64,000 nucleotides of DNA, taken from positions 60,277 to 124,276 of the forward strand of contig CAZKLD010000005.1 in assembly GCA_964553745.1 (NCBI GenBank). The letters run 5' to 3'. Under the pieces are notes generated by a model. It was given only the letters and a program-made list of their open reading frames with translations, had not been told where the DNA came from and searched no databases. This DNA comes from STC-113 sp964553745. GTDB lineage: Bacteria; Patescibacteriota; Gracilibacteria; BD1-5; UBA2023. Within the stretch, counting starts at the first letter, position 1. Every line of letters starts with the position of its first letter. Below, piece after piece: positions 63,600 through 64,000 of this stretch. The translations under genes and the position numbers were made by a program.

Positions 63600-64000
63600 T
63601 CTTATATTGGTTTATTATACCCAAAATTCATCTAAATCGAAATTTTTTATGTTGCACTACCGTCATCCTGAATTTATTTCAGGATCTATATCATTATCCA
63701 TTTGTCATTTCGACCGTAGCGGAGAAATCTAAATGCTCAAATAAAGTCAAAAATTCCCCTCCTAGGCTAGGAGGGGCGAGGGGTGGTAGAAATGTGATTA
63801 ATCATTATTGTTATTGTCATCCTGAGGAATCGAAGGATCCAGATTCATAAATCATTACTCTTTCATCATCTATTTTGTCATTCCCGGTTTGATCGGGAAT
63901 CCACCTCATTAATCATTATGGATTCATCATCTTAATCATCATTCGTTAATGATTTTAACATCCATACTTTTTTATGCAAAAAAGTATGCAAAAAGCATTG
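63600..64000. repeat. cluster of short palindromic repeats
   Basis: No coding sequence is supported in this 400-base stretch. At least six foldback units occur: 63662-63689 (GTCATCCTGAAT / ATTTCAGGATC), 63704-63730 (GTCATTTCGACC, AGCGGAGAAATC), 63752-63787 (CCCCTCCTAG / CTAGGAGGGG), 63815-63841 (GTCATCCTGAGG, GAAGGATCC), 63878-63904 (GTCATTCCCG, CGGGAATCC) and 63961-63995 (CATACTTTTTTATG, AAAAAAGTATG). Such GTCAT-type units are widespread short repeats; the first occurs in frame in copA too. Confidence 0.75.

Noticed and set aside
1..64000. A CRISPR array or tRNA/rRNA genes
   Set aside because: Repeats seen are palindromes at irregular spacing without spacer-repeat periodicity; no convincing tRNA cloverleaf or rRNA segment was found by eye.
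1..64000. UGA as tryptophan (code 4) or as selenocysteine
   Set aside because: UGA falls in glycine-only positions such as Walker A loops, and is far too frequent for selenocysteine.

Overview
The window reads coherently only if UGA encodes glycine (genetic code 25). With that rule dozens of apparently fragmented reading frames fuse into full-length, recognisable proteins, and UGA falls on invariant glycines: both Walker A glycines of the ABC ATPase at 44065-45039 (G-P-N-G-A-G-K-S), the KTGT of the P-type ATPase phosphorylation site, and the Walker A of the type IV pilus ATPase. This points to a member of the Candidate Phyla Radiation that uses code 25 (Gracilibacteria/BD1-5 or Absconditabacteria/SR1), with AT-rich DNA and few Shine-Dalgarno sites. 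All coordinates below use UGA=Gly unless stated otherwise.

Layout. 0.2-3.2 kb: a TrmB-like regulator, an MFS transporter and membrane proteins. 3.2-20.8 kb: a tandem minus-strand array of nine paralogous Cys-rich zinc-ribbon proteins (526-592 aa), interrupted by one unrelated gene and one TrmB-like gene; another TrmB-like gene follows the array. Several paralogs carry palindromic repeat elements inserted in frame at one shared site. 21.9-32.9 kb: HU, an RsbW-like kinase, Obg, bL33, a PilB/GspE ATPase, a 1132-aa pilin-like LamG protein, the rpsF-ssb-rpsR operon and a T4SS-type pilin. 32.9-46.9 kb: YvcK, two pseudopilin-like genes, a PriA-like stub, a penicillin-binding protein, PepD, an S51 peptidase, a DUF990-type ABC exporter, a kinase-like protein and a hydrolase. 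54-63.6 kb: a PAS histidine kinase, a Cu+-ATPase with an unusual C-terminal extension, a CopZ-like protein and an ABC exporter. 63.6-64 kb: a cluster of short palindromic repeats.

Scattered among these are five blocks that look foreign: about 2.23-2.63, 21.85-22.32, 47.0-48.9, 51.5-53.9 and 56.5-57.3 kb. Their genes have strong Shine-Dalgarno sites, look richer in GC, contain no internal UGA, and half of them stop at UGA. Some have sigma70-like promoters and most have tight hairpin terminators. They are either gene cassettes from a standard-code donor or chimeric assembly; a run of ten N lies inside one of them.

The most interesting content is in the two larger blocks. They encode a ubiquitin-pathway-like E1 (ThiF fold), an E2 (UBC-like), a lipoprotein, a membrane coiled-coil protein, a small protein sharing the N-terminal peptide of the E1, and three tiny proteins built of GYxxG repeats. 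No deubiquitinase or obvious ubiquitin-like modifier was recognised, so this looks like an undescribed conjugation-type system.
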